64,000 nt of DNA. Origin: Balamuthia mandrillaris. Taxonomy: Eukaryota; Discosea; Longamoebia; Balamuthiidae. Below the pieces are notes generated by a model that made no database searches, was not told where the DNA came from, and saw only the letters and a list, made by a program, of their open reading frames with translations. The position numbers and the translations under genes are program-made. Numbering within the stretch: the stretch's first letter is position 1; each line of letters starts with the position of its first letter. The stretch spans positions 97,001-161,000 of the forward strand of contig JAVKOQ010000028.1 of assembly GCA_031835245.1 (NCBI GenBank), in the 5' to 3' direction. Below are positions 11,315 through 22,610 of the stretch, one piece after another.

Positions 11315-12697
11315 ATGAGAGGGACGAACGGGCATGACAGCGGGAAGGATTCCTCCTCCGCTTTCTCCCCTTGGTTGAAGAGGATCCCTGAGGAACTCCA
11401 AAGATTTCCCAGCCGCCTCTTCGAGGAGCTCAAAAGGTTGAGACATCACGTCGCCCAGTTGGATGAGTTGGAGGTGGCCACCCTGAAAGGAGTGATTGGA
11501 AAGCTGCAAAAAAAACCTACTGCAAGACATCTTAGGGTGGGACGAACAAGATACCAATTGGTACGTCTACTTTTTTTTTTTAGAGAATTAAACCATCACT
11601 CCCCTTGTTGGTCCCCTTATCTCTCTTTTTTTATTTTGGGGTTGAATCCTATCATCTGCACCAAATACTGACTTGTAGCTCCTTTGTGATGGACAGCAAC
11701 GCAACATTAAGGAAGTGTACGCGGATCACTATGCCGCCGAGTGGATGGACTTGCCGAATGTCACCATGATCTTTCTTTACCAACGATGGTATGCTGTCGA
11801 GCACCTTTTGTGAAAGTTTGAAAGAATTGTTGAATCTTAGTTGATTCTTATGTATAAACGGATAGTCTTGAATACGACGAAGAGCAGCAGCACAAGGAAG
11901 CAGGAGAAAAGGAGGATGAAAAACTAAAAGAAGAGCCACGAACCCCGAAAGAGGAAGTAGAGCCCCCTAGGGCGCTTCTGTCAGTGAAGCAGGAAAAACT
12001 CTGCAGTTCAGACAACAAAGAAGAGTTCTGTCGCTTCTTGTTGAGTTGGACTGGCCTTCCGCCTGTTCTTATCTTCCGAGGAAGAGGAAAGAAGAGGACC
12101 CATTGCCAAGGCTCACACAGAAATGTCGAAAACAGAAAGAAAAAGAGCAGAATCTCCAACCCTAACAGCTTATCATCTCCTTCTCCTGCAGGAGAGGCTT
12201 CCGTTGCTTCTTTGAGTGCTTCTGCTGTTCCTGATGCTACCTCTTCTTCTGGTGATGGTTCATCTTCCTCTTCATCACTCCTTGATTGCAGACCAGGCCC
12301 GGCTGCTGGAATCTCTAGCCCCGCTGGAAATGATGGACGGAAACGGGACAAGGGGAAGGAGAAGGAGAAGGAGAAGGAGAAGGAGAAGGAGAAGGAGAAG
12401 GAGAAGGAGAAGGAGAAGGAGGAGAAGGAGAAGGAGAAGGAGAAGGAGAAGGAGGAGAAGGAGAAGGAGAAGGAGAAGGCAAAGCAGAAGGAGCGGAGGC
12501 AGGCGGTGAAAGAGCAAGAACCCGTGGAAGAGACAAGTGAGGAATACTACCTTGACCTTGACTGTCTGGAGCAATATCCAGTGAAATTGCTGAGAACGTA
12601 TTGCCAAGAGGAAGAGCTCAACGTGCCTTCAAACGCCAGGAAATCCGAATTTATAGAAGCCATTTTAAAATACAATGAAGGGGTGCTAGAAGAAGAG

Positions 12698-12729
<32 letters not shown>

Positions 12730-14248
12730 AGAAGAAGAAGAAGAAGAAGAAGAAAAGGAGGAACAAAAAGAACAAAAAGAACCACCAGCAGCAGCTTCAT
12801 CAGCAAAGGAAGAGCAGAAAAGAAGCTGCATAGTTATAGAGTTGGAGGAAGCAGATGCAGACGAAGAGGAAGAAGAAAAAGCCGAATACGCAGATCAAGC
12901 GATAAACCAGCATGGAGTCACGAATAGAAACGAGAGCAAAAATAGGAGGGGCAAACTAGACAAGGGGGTCACACAAACACACGCCATCACATCGTTACCA
13001 AAGAACTTCTTCGAGCAGAGCAACAAACTTACCCCAGAAAAGACGGAGAGGATTATTGCCTTTATTAACGGTGAAAGGAATGTCCCCGCGAAGACGGACA
13101 AGATCTTGATCCATGAGGAGGACTTGTGGGACCCGGAGGATGAGCAGTGGATTCAAGTGCGAGTTTTTTTTGACATGACCGGGCAGGGCCGAACGATTCA
13201 CGAGTACAGCCAGCCGTTCCGTCCCCCTTCAACTGTTGCTTCAACTTCTCCTTTGGGAACTCTTTCAGCAGCTGCTCGAAAACAGAGGGCTCAACCAGCT
13301 CAAACGCAACCTAAGTCTGCTGTTCCTCTTTCTGCCTCTTCTCCATACGAAGAAGAAAAAACATCACCAGCAGGCACTGGAAAAAGAAGGTCTGGGATCC
13401 AAAAGGAGCTTGCCCTCTTACGGGAAGAACAGGCAAGGCTTCTCAGACGCGAAGCTCGCCGCAAACAGAAACGGATGCCATTACCTTTGCCGTCTCCAAG
13501 GGTGTCTTCAGGTTATGAACAAACACAAAAAGATCCAGGAGGATATGAATTGGATGCTTCACTTTCCCCTTCAACGCCTCCATCAGCAGCTGTAACCACA
13601 GGTTGCCGAAGAAGCCCAAGACTCTCACAAGGCACAATCCGAAGAGAAGGATTCGCCCAGGAACAAGCAAGACTGGAAGCTCGAGAAGAAAAGAAGAGGA
13701 CAATGAAGCGAAAAACGATGGCAACAGGCGGCAAAAAGAAGAAAGCAGACGAGCGTCATATGAAGAAACGACGAGCAACACCAACAAGATGTGATGCACA
13801 GCAAACAAAATGCGTTTGTTTTCCCTCTAAAGGAAGCGTCAGTACATCAGAAAATGCGAATGCTAAGCTTGCCGGCCTCGCTTTCTGCAAAAGGGAACCA
13901 CAAGAGGAAGGGGCTGTAGCCGACGTTGCTCCTTCTCCTTTGGTTGGATCTCAACCAGATACTGTCAGAGAGCATCCTTCCAGTTCTCATGTGCCAAAGA
14001 AGAAGAGAACGCCTGAAGATGAAGGAAGCCTGGAATGCTCCCGTGGTGCTAAAAAAAAAGAAAGGAGTACTGATAGTTGTGGCCAGAAGGAACAAGACGA
14101 AGATGAAGAAAACGATGAAACGGAGAAGGTGGATGAAACAGAGACCGAGGACTTGGGAACCCCCTATCTTCCTTACCAGCAATGGGTGGCTTCCGTGCCC
14201 AACTCCCGTTGGGTTGTTGTTGACGATGAAAACGAAGCAGACAGTTGA
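11315..14248 (+). CDS. Tandem family member 2: SAP-like and SIM-bearing nuclear protein
   Basis: Exons 11315-11560, 11697-11788 and 11866-14248, in phase, about 906 residues, with the same plan as members 1 and 3. Exon 1 has LKRLRHHVAQLDELEVATLK; the 92-nt exon 2 encodes QRNIKEVYADHYAAEWMDLP. Exon 3 opens with VKQEKL (SUMO acceptor pattern) and DNKEEFCRFLLSWTGLPP, then a long KEKE tract, then a SAP-like helix pair LEQYPVKLLRTYCQEEELNV / NARKSEFIEAILKY (codons at 12568-12675), a poly-Glu block, and CIVIELEEADADEEEEE (SIM-like, 12827-12868). The globular block (ERIIAFINGERN, ILIHEEDLWDP, VFFDMTGQGRTIHEY) matches member 1. The C-terminus WVASVPNSRWVVVDDENE again looks like a SIM. SAP domains bind DNA; here the call is by eye. 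Function unknown. Confidence 0.8.
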
Positions 14249-14587
14249 CCCACAACAAGAACCAGAAGGAATGCGGCAACACCATTCTTCATCCCTGTGG
14301 AGTGGTCTCAAAAGTGCCGAAGATGATGAGATCTAGGACAAGGCACCAATCAAATATCAAACAATGTCGACGTTTTTTCGCTATAAGGATAAATTTGGAG
14401 ACGAATCGAATTTCTTTCGTAAAGTCAAATCTCCCCCACGTGCTACGAAACCCATGGCCATTACTGCTGCTTTTTGTCCCATAAAGGAGGTCTTTTTGTT
14501 TAATTTTAAACACAGTTCTTGAACACATAAAAACCTTGAGGCTGTTGAGGTTTTCAAAAAAATAAGAAAAAATAAAAATAAACGGCC
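14249..14587. other. Intergenic between tandem family genes 2 and 3
   Basis: 339 bp with no supported gene. The stretch before the + strand start at 14588 is A-rich (14550-14582), as before gene 1. Confidence 0.4.
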
Positions 14588-14828
14588 ATGGCCAACCCTG
14601 CTAGCAAAGAGCAAGAGGAAGGCCTCCTCTTGTTCGAGTTACCCAACGAAGAGTTACGACGGGCCATCTTTCAGAAAATTACTCGAGTGAAAGAGGGCGT
14701 CTCACGGCTGAAACACGAAGATAAAGACACCCTGCACGATATGTTGACCAAACTGTCGCCAAAGAAACCACCAAAACGCCGTATGCAAAACAAGCGATTG
14801 GTTTGTTTCTTTTCTCGTTTTGCTCTTC

Positions 14829-14871
<43 letters not shown>

Positions 14872-16641
14872 ACTTCCCTCCTTCCCTCGAATATGGTTAT
14901 TTTCTGAACGTATGTAACCTGGCAGTGGCGCAACATTAAAGATGAGTACGCTAGGCATTATTCCTCCCAGCTGATGCTGTTGACCAAAGCGAACTTGGTG
15001 TACCTTCACGGGTGTTGGTATGTTGTCCCTTTTTGCTCCTCACATCTTGTTCTTTTTTGGTTATTCTCGTCCTTGTTCTTAGGTGTTCTTCTTGTTCATC
15101 CTCCTCTCTACTCATCCTTTTCCTCTTCATTATCTCCTTCGCCTTCTTCTCCACAACCCAGCATGGACTATGATGCGGAACGGCGGGGAAAACAAAAACA
15201 GGAAGGACCTTCGATAGATAAACTAGAAAACGTGAACGATAGCGATAATAAGGACGAGTACCGTCGCGTCTTGTTGACATGGATGGGGCTGCCAGACTTA
15301 CCATGGGACGATGCACTGCTTTCTGGAGGCTGCAAGGAGGACGACAAAGAAACTGACAAAAGCAGCAGCGGCCATGAGTCCGTAAACCAAAAGAAAATAC
15401 CAGCCAAGAAGAAGCCAACAACCTCAAGGAAACAACGAAAAGGGGAAGCACAAGCAGGAGCAGGATCACGAGCACGTGATATTGCAGAAGGTGCAAGGAA
15501 CACCTCCAAGCACAAAGCTCCTCCTCATCCCGCAGCGAACTCTGGCTATTGGCTTAGAAGAGAAATACCAGACCGCGAACAAGAACCAGAAGAAAAGGAG
15601 AAGGAAAGAGAGACCAAAGGGTCTGGTCCTTCGGCGTCGACTAGAGAGCAACCAGCCAAACGGGATTCCGGACCGGGTAGCCGCTTGCGGAAACAAATTC
15701 GAGAGCTGAACGCGGATAACGATAAGGAATTGCTACTCGAGGATAGCCGAAACCAAAAGTGCCTCCATACGCCCTCCTCATCGTCCAGATCATCTTCGCG
15801 CTCTTCCTCCATTCCTCGTTCCTCGGCTTCATCGCTGCCTTCAGGAATAGAAGAAACAAAGACGAAGGCAGCGAAACGAAAAATGGGTGACGAAGGTGAA
15901 CCACAAGCAAGGAATGGAAGAGCGACCAGAAGAAGAAAAAGCGATTCCGATGCCTCTTGCATCCGCAAAGAAGAAGCACCGAAAGACCGCCTACAAAAGA
16001 AGAAGAATAGCAACACAAGCTCGGATGAACCCAGAGCAACGTCATCGAGGCCTCGTTCATTGCCAAATGTGAACCTTGAGAGCGTGACGATGAGAGGAAG
16101 AAGGCTTAGCACATCGGAGAGTATAAATCAAAAGAACTCCGAGCTCTCTCATGACGAGACCGAGCAAGATGAAGAACAAGAAGAATATTCTACTGCGCAA
16201 GGTTACAAACAGCGTCTGGCAACTTCGTTATCGATTGGACAGTCGAAAACTTCGAATCTTCCCGTTATACAACGGCGAACAGCAAAAGTTAATCCTCGCG
16301 CATCCGGCAAGAGCATGGAAGATAGCATTGTCATCCACGACTCGGAGGATGAAGACGAACCACCAAAAGAAGGAGTACAGCAGCAAACAGCAAAGGTAAA
16401 AGTAGAGAAGCGTGACTCTAGAGATGAAGAAGAAATTTGTCCCGATAGTGCTCCAGTGGAAGAACTCCATGAAAAAGAAGATTTTGAAACAGAGGAGGAG
16501 GAAGAAGAGTATGGGAGTCAGGTTGAGGATTTTGGAAGCCCTATAGATTCTCTTCCCTCGTCACCTTTGTTACGCCCTGAACAGGAAAACAAACCTAAAT
16601 GGTACGTGCACCATTATCATGAGAACTACCAAACTGCTTAA
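14588..16641 (+). CDS. Tandem family member 3: SIM-bearing nuclear protein, shorter
   Basis: Exons 14588-14800, 14926-15017 and 15162-16641, in phase, about 595 residues. Exon 1 has LKHEDKDTLHDMLTKLSP, the 92-nt exon 2 encodes WRNIKDEYARHYSSQLMLLT. Exon 3 has IDKLENVNDSDNKDEYRRVL and LLTWMGLPDLP (family block), RRRKSDSDAS, then GKSMEDSIVIHDSEDEDEP (16303-16359), VKVEK (SUMO acceptor pattern) and DFGSPIDSLPSSPLL shared with member 1 (DWGSPISSLPSSPI). It lacks the globular ILIHEE block and the C-terminal WVV-acid motif of the other two, so it is a shortened or diverged copy. A (CT)n repeat fills intron 1. Family membership is firm; function unknown. Confidence 0.8.
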
Positions 16642-16700
16642 CACAACAACCTAAGAACGAACAATGCTTGTTACAAATGTAAATAAAAACCTGATAAATG

Positions 16701-19331
16701 TTAAGATCCCTCGGGAGAACGAGACACAGCCTTCCATTGTTCCTCGCTGATGTACTCGGCACCCTGCAGCCGCCGCAATGTCTCCAGTCCCAAACTTCTC
16801 AACTGCATTTCGTCTTCGTCCCTCTCATCGCTTTCGTGCCTGTCCTCTCCTCTTTCTCTCATCATTCTGTACCATTCAGTTGCTGGTACATAGTTGCCAT
16901 TTGACATTGGTACGGGTGTGTTGCCTTTCAGTGCAGAAGTTGTTGAAGATGAAGGCGTGGGTTGAGCTTTGTGCAAATCATCTTCGTTGGGAAGCGGAGT
17001 ATAATTCAAAGAAGGATCTTGCGGACTTGCTTTTGAACGTTGTCCTCTGTCTTGAACTTCTTCATTATGTGAGTCATCAGATGTGTCAAAGGAGCTGTCT
17101 TCGTCGGAAGCATCTACAGAAGCGGAGGACGAAACCGAAGAAGATCCTACAAAGAAAGGATGGCCCTCTTCTACTGGCTCACAAACATCAGACGCCATAA
17201 TCACACTTCCTCCTCTGCTCTCCCCTCCTTCTATCAATGAAGAAGAGGATGTCGACGAAGCCGAAGCACATGCTCGTAACCTTTGATAGTGACGCTCCAA
17301 CACTGCATAGATCTCTTCAAAAGAAGGTCTCAAGTTGGGGTCCTTGGAGAAGCACTTATTCATCAACGCTGCGAAGACTGGGTCGCAGTCCTTCGGGATA
17401 GGCAAAGATGTGCCATGTCGGCCGACGTCCAGTGCCACTGCGATGAGGTTCTGATCTCCATAAGGTCTCTTCTTCTCAATGAGCTCCCAGAGGAAGACCC
17501 CGAAGCTCCAGGCGTCGCTCTTTTGGGAGTATTCCTTGTTGAGGATGGCTTCGGGGGCCATATGAGAAACTGGACCCACTCCATTTTGGGTCACCTCTCC
17601 GCAGGTTTGGGTTAGGATTCGCGAAAGGCCTAAGTTTTGAGAGAGGCATTAGGGACATGCAAAAGAAAGGTTAACAAAACGCACCAAAGTCTGTAACCAA
17701 AGCAGTGTAAGGCGGACCCTTAAGCAACACATTCCTTGCAGCAATATCCCGATGAATCACGTTCTCGCAGTGCAAATGAAGAATGCCCAAAGCTGCATCG
17801 CTAGCAATCTTCACCACAGTGCGAAACGGAAGTTGCTTCTGTTTTACCACCAAAAAGTCGTAGACGGAGCCCAGCTCTGCAAACTCGGTCACAAGAGACA
17901 TGTAACTTCCCGTTGTAAGCGCACCAAAGAATGAAACAACATTGGGATGTCTTCCAAGTTTTCTTTTCGAACGTGCATTGTGAGTAAAGAAACAAAAGGA
18001 GCAACAAAAGTAAGACGAGATGAAATGTACTCCATCAGACTGGCCTCTCGAACAAACTCCCGATAAGCTTTCTCATCGGCGAAAGGCACGTTCAGACGTT
18101 TGATGGCGCAAGGTACGCCATGCCACAGCCCTCTGTACACAACTCCAAATGCTAAAATAGAATGGTGGCATGTTGAATGCCAGGGTAAGGAGATCGATAT
18201 GAAGGAGGACAAAAACAGAAGGGATATGATAGAAGGAAGGCGAGTGAACCTCCACTGGCAATGGGAACTGGATCTATACGAAGTTCCTCCAACTTCAACT
18301 CGGCAAACGGCAAGCTTGGCTTAGCAGACGACGACTCTGCTCTTTCTCGACGTGAAGACGCTGCAGAGGAAGAAGAGGATGAAGTACTACTGATCGTTTT
18401 GTCATTCTTCTCTTTTGTTGTTGTTCTCGATGCTCGATGATGAGTTGTGTTTTCTTGCGTCTTCTTACTGCTGCCTCTCTTCCGCGTTGGCTTACTGTTC
18501 TCGTGACCAACAGTTGACGAAGTAGAAGATGCAGTGGTTCGTCTTCTTCGTGACGATGCCGAAGCTGATGCTGATGAAACAGACAAAGAAGATGATGAAG
18601 AGGTAGCAGTAGTCTGTCTGCGTCGTCGGCTGTTTCCTCCTGCCTCGCTTTGTACCGAAGTTCGTCTCAGTCTTCGATCTTTGGATGACTTAAATTCCTT
18701 CTTTTCGTTTGCTTCTTCACCTCGTTCATGTCCTCCTTTCTCTTCTATTGCTTGACCCGCTTCTTCTTTCTGGCCTAGCTGTTGTGGCACTTGAATAGTC
18801 AAAATAAGATTATGTTCGTTACCACACGATATCTGAACCACTCTGGTCGTCGGCGAGGATTGTGAGCCATCAATGTCGATTCGAATTGGAACAAAGAGTC
18901 TTTCTCTGATGCTCTCTCCATGACCTAAACGACCGTCTTCACACCCTCCAAAAGAGTATATTTCTCCACCCTCTTTTTCAAAAGCAGGTAGAAGAAGAAA
19001 GAAAGAGAATGAGTGGCCCCGAAATTTTCCAAAGAGACGAGAGAAGGGTAGGGCTTACCAGTAAGAGCAATGCTGTGGTAGTCACCTCCAGAGACTTCCG
19101 CAACTCGAATCTTAGAGGTGGATAACACTTCCACCATTTGTGGCTCTGAATCTCCATCGCGACCTTTATGTTTATATGCCACAGATATCAGCTAACAAGA
19201 ACAAGATGCAAGAAGAAGAAGAACACCAAGAAGAAGAAGAAGAAGAAGAAGAACAAGAACAAGAACAAGAAGAAGAACAAGAAGAAGAACAAGAAGAAGA
19301 AGAAGAAGAAGAAGAAGAAGAAGAAGAAGAA

Positions 19332-19363
<32 letters not shown>

Positions 19364-20257
19364 CGAAGAACAAGAACAAAAACAACAACAAGAACAAGAA
19401 CAAGAAAAAGAACGAGAAGAAGAAGAACAAGATCAAGAAGAAGACGAAGAACAAGAAGAATATGAATGGCATTACCAAGTTGTCCTTTTACTTCTCTTGG
19501 ACTTCCTCCTGCGTTCTCTCCAAACGAATAAACCTCCGTGTCTTTATACCGTGTTAGTCTTTTTGCGGGAGAGAGCGGAAAAAAGAAACGGTACCGGTGA
19601 CAGCAAAACTATGCGCAGCACCAGCCCCAACCCTCCGCACGTAATTTTCTTTCAACGACTGCACCAAACGAGGCTCTATCACTGCAGCACCTCTCGTGTC
19701 CGTCGTTTGGTCTTTCGGATGTCCGGCACAAACATGGTTACCGCAACTATAAAGCTTTCCATTGCCTTTGTTTTTAACGTACGAAATAAATATGAGAAAA
19801 GAAACAAGAGGCAGAGAAAAAAAAATGAAGCAACGAGTACCATCCAAGAAGAGAGAATGTCTTCCTCCAACAACAAAGTCCAAAATAGGGACGTTGAAAA
19901 GGGCGACAGGTTTGGGGAGACGATCCTTCTTCTCGTAGTCTTCCGCACTCCATCCTAGCTTGTAATCGTCTTGTCTTCCCCAACTATAAACCAGTCCATT
20001 TTCTATATGTTCGAGAGAAGTGTTAACCACAAAGCAAACGAGAAGGAGAATGACGAACCAAGCAATGCTAAACTATGAGAAAAGGCAGCCCGTAGTTTAA
20101 CGACTTTGTTTGAGGGCAACATCGCGGCCAGTGTTTCAATTCTTTTGGGAAGCTCACAGAGGTCTTCTTTCTTCCCGGTGCCAAGTTCTCCTTTGCGCCC
20201 TTGTCCCCATCCATATAGTTCACCCTTTTCTATATGTTATATTTCAAAACGGATGAG

Positions 20258-20291
<34 letters not shown>

Positions 20292-21129
20292 CAGAGGGAG
20301 GGGGGGAGACCTGTGAGAACAACACCAAAGCTATGACCAGCGGCGATTTGGATGGTTCTAAACCTGTCGCTTCCTGCCAACGGGCGTGGAGAAAGGGAAC
20401 GGAGCAGCGGCTTTGAGCCCTGCAGCACTCCTTTCTTCCAACCACCGAGTTGTCCGAACCAATAGACAGACCCCATTTCTGTTCATGGGAAAGCCCCAAC
20501 AGGTACCAGTGAAAACCATGCTAAAAGTGGCGGTAAGAAATGCGAAGCGAGAATCACGCACCAGTGAGAACCATGCTAAAGGTACCCCCAGCAGCCACTT
20601 GAACGATCTTCATAGGACCCAAGCTCCGCACAAGGGTAGGCTCCCAAACAGCTCCACCCTCCACCTCACCCAATCCCAGCCGTCCTCCCAGGCCATTTCC
20701 AAAGACCATCGTCTTTGTCTCTCCCATTATCTTTTGGTTGTTCGCCGACTTTGCTCTTTTCCCACTGTCCAACACATTTGTTTCTGATGATGGTTTCGTT
20801 TTAATGTGGTGGTGGCTTCCTTTTCTTCCTTCCTCTCTTTTTGAGTCTTTGCGTGGCGATCTTTTGTGTTTTCTTTCCAGAGGAGCAGAGGAAGGAAGAA
20901 CTTTCTCGTTTTCTTCTTGTTGTTGTTTGGTTCTTCCTGCTTTACTCTTGTGTTCGTCTTCTCTTTTTGCTTCTGGTGCTGCTCTGATGCGACCCCTATT
21001 GTCTGATGATTTTGTTCCCCTCGAAGCGTGAGTCGACGGGGTTCCGGTGTTGCTTCCTGAAGCCGAGGAGGTGGTCGCGATTCTTTTGGTGTGATGATGC
21101 TGTTTGTTCCTCTTTTTCTTCTCTTCCAT
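16701..21129 (-). CDS. RCC1 beta-propeller fused to TKL-type protein kinase
   Basis: Minus strand, start ATG at 21129 (MEEKKKRNKQHHH), about ten exons. Seven RCC1 blades follow a basic N-terminus, for example TMVFGNGLGGRLGLGE with VQVAAGGTFSMVLTG, VYWFGQLGGWKKG, ELYGWGQGRKGELG, LVYSWGRQDDYKLG, KLYSCGNHVCAGH, EVYSFGENAGG (spliced to GRDGDSEPQ), and IYSFGGCEDGRLGHGE. Seven is a full propeller. A Ser/Arg-rich linker (about 18790-18270) leads to a kinase: GVVYRGLWHGVPCAIKRL (ATP lysine), HRDIAARN (catalytic loop), VTDFG, MAPEAI, DAWSFGVFLWELIEKKRPYG. HRDIAARN and the overall style point to tyrosine-kinase-like kinases. The catalytic residues are present, so it is probably active. It ends in an acidic, Ser-rich tail to 16701. 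Exact splice sites of some exons are approximate. Confidence 0.88.
19200..19475 (+). repeat. Intronic (GAA)n repeat in RCC1-kinase gene
   Basis: A 270-bp block of gaa/caa triplets on the plus strand, TTC/TTG in the sense of the gene. It lies between exons ending KGQLG (donor near 19487) and starting RDGDSEPQ (acceptor near 19170), so it is intronic rather than coding. The long Glu or Lys frames on the plus strand are artefacts of the repeat. Confidence 0.85.
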
Positions 21130-21654
21130 TGCGCGTGTTACCGCCTAAAGTCTCCTCTGTTGCTGTTCTTTCTTGCCCTCTCTTTTGTGGGTGCACAGCC
21201 TGTGGCTCCACCAGCCTGCACCGATAGAGTATGATCGGGTGCCAGTTATTCCTTTTGTTGGATGTATGGATCGATCTCTGTAACCGTAAGAGCTCTGGGC
21301 AAGCTTGAGCCCCCCCCCCCATGGGGAAGCCATGGCCCTCCCTGATGCTGTGTCCACCAAGACATTGCTGGTAGCGGTGGTAGTAATGTCGGAAGTAGGG
21401 AAAACTTCCCTTCTGCTTTGTTGGTTTTGTCCTCTCTTTCTCTCTGTTTGCTGAGTGGTTCAGATGAGAGTTCACCGCCTGCAACAGAGCTGCCGGGGCG
21501 TTTTCCGCTCTTCTTTTCCGAGTTGCAGTGGAAGTAGCGGAAGCAGTGGTGCGCCCCTCTTCCTTGTGGGGCTCGACCGAGGTGGATGGCCAAACCCCCA
21601 AGAGGTAGCAAACTGTTTTCCGCACTGTGGGTAACATTCCATTTGGCCAGCTTC

Positions 21655-22610
21655 CAGTAGCGATCATCACGAAATGTGATGAGTGGAGAAACAAAGAACT
21701 CAACCTTTGCAATCGGAGCAGTGCTCCTGCCTGCGGCTGAACCGTAGAAGAGAAGAGAAGAGAAGAGAACGATGAAGAGAAGAGAAGAGAAGAGAAGAGA
21801 AGAGAAGAGAAGAGAAGAGAAGAGAAGAGAAGAGAAGAGAAGAGAAAGAGAAGAGAAGAGAAGAGAAGAGAACGATGAAGAGAAGAGAAGAGAAGAGAAG
21901 AGAAGAGAACGATGAAGAGAAGAGAAGAGAAGAGAACGATGAAGAGAACGATGAAGAGAAGAGAAGAGAAGAGAAGAGAAGAGAACGATGAAGAGAACGA
22001 TGAAGAGAACGATGAAGAGAAGAGAAGAGAAGAGAAGAGAAGAGAAGAGAACGATGAAGAGAACGATGAAGAGAACGATGAAGAAAGAGAAGAGAAGAGA
22101 AGAGAAGAGAAGAGAACGACGAAGAGAAGAGAGAAGGACGAAGAGAAGAGAAGAGAAGAGAACGACGAAGAGAAGAGAACGACGAAGAGAAGAGAAGAGA
22201 ACGACGAAGAGAACGACGAAGAGAAGAGAAGAGAAGAGAAGAGAAGAGAAGAGAAGAGAAGAGAAGAGAAGAGAAGAGAAGAGAAGAGAAGAGAAGAGAA
22301 GAGAAGAGAACGATGAAGAGAAGAGAACGATGAAGAGAAGAGAAGAGAACGATGAAGAGAACGATGAAGAGAACGATGAAGAAAAGAAAAGAAAAGAAAA
22401 GAAAAGAAAAGAAAAGAAAAGAAAAGAAAAGAAAAGAAAAGAAAAGAAAAGGAGTAGCAGAAAAGTGTCAAGGCGGTGGAGGAGCAACAAAAGCTTATTC
22501 GCTGCACTGAGAATCCATTCCATTCACTCCACCCGCCGCTTTGGGAGAATGAAGGGCTGTTTTGGCGGGAAACATGCTCATTGGCCCAAAAGACCTTGTC
22601 GTTTTCTCCG
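21655..22610 (-). pseudogene. Decayed second copy of the Fanzor element 5' region
   Basis: Two blocks match the Fanzor locus at 660-1075 in the same order and orientation. Plus-strand 21695-21730 (caatcggagcagtgctcctg then cctgcggctgaacc) matches 692-727, and 22452-22600 (gagtagcagaaaagtgtcaa; ggcgggaaacatgctcattg) matches 888-1070. The minus-strand sequence after 21708 also resembles the start of the Fanzor intron (gttgagttctttgtttctcc versus gtagcgttcttttttctctg). The RuvC exon is absent. The space between the blocks has been replaced by a 700-bp AGAGA repeat. It sits about 530 bp upstream of the RCC1-kinase start codon. It is a relic, not a gene. Confidence 0.75.
21745..22450 (+). repeat. 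(AGAGA)n / AACGATGAAGAG minisatellite
   Basis: About 700 bp of agaga units interrupted by aacgatgaag or aacgacgaag, ending in (aaaga)n at 22382-22450. It lies inside the decayed Fanzor copy where the first copy has only a 60-bp agaaa-rich stretch (840-890), so it looks like a huge expansion of that seed. The long reading frames on both strands are repeat artefacts. Confidence 0.9.

Noticed and set aside
12216-12509. Poly-Arg frame in tandem gene 2
   Set aside because: It is the shifted frame of the (GAGAAG)n tract coding KEKE in the real exon.
21745-22450. Repeat array considered as CRISPR-like
   Set aside because: Units are short, irregular AGAGA runs with no unique spacers; the genome is eukaryotic.
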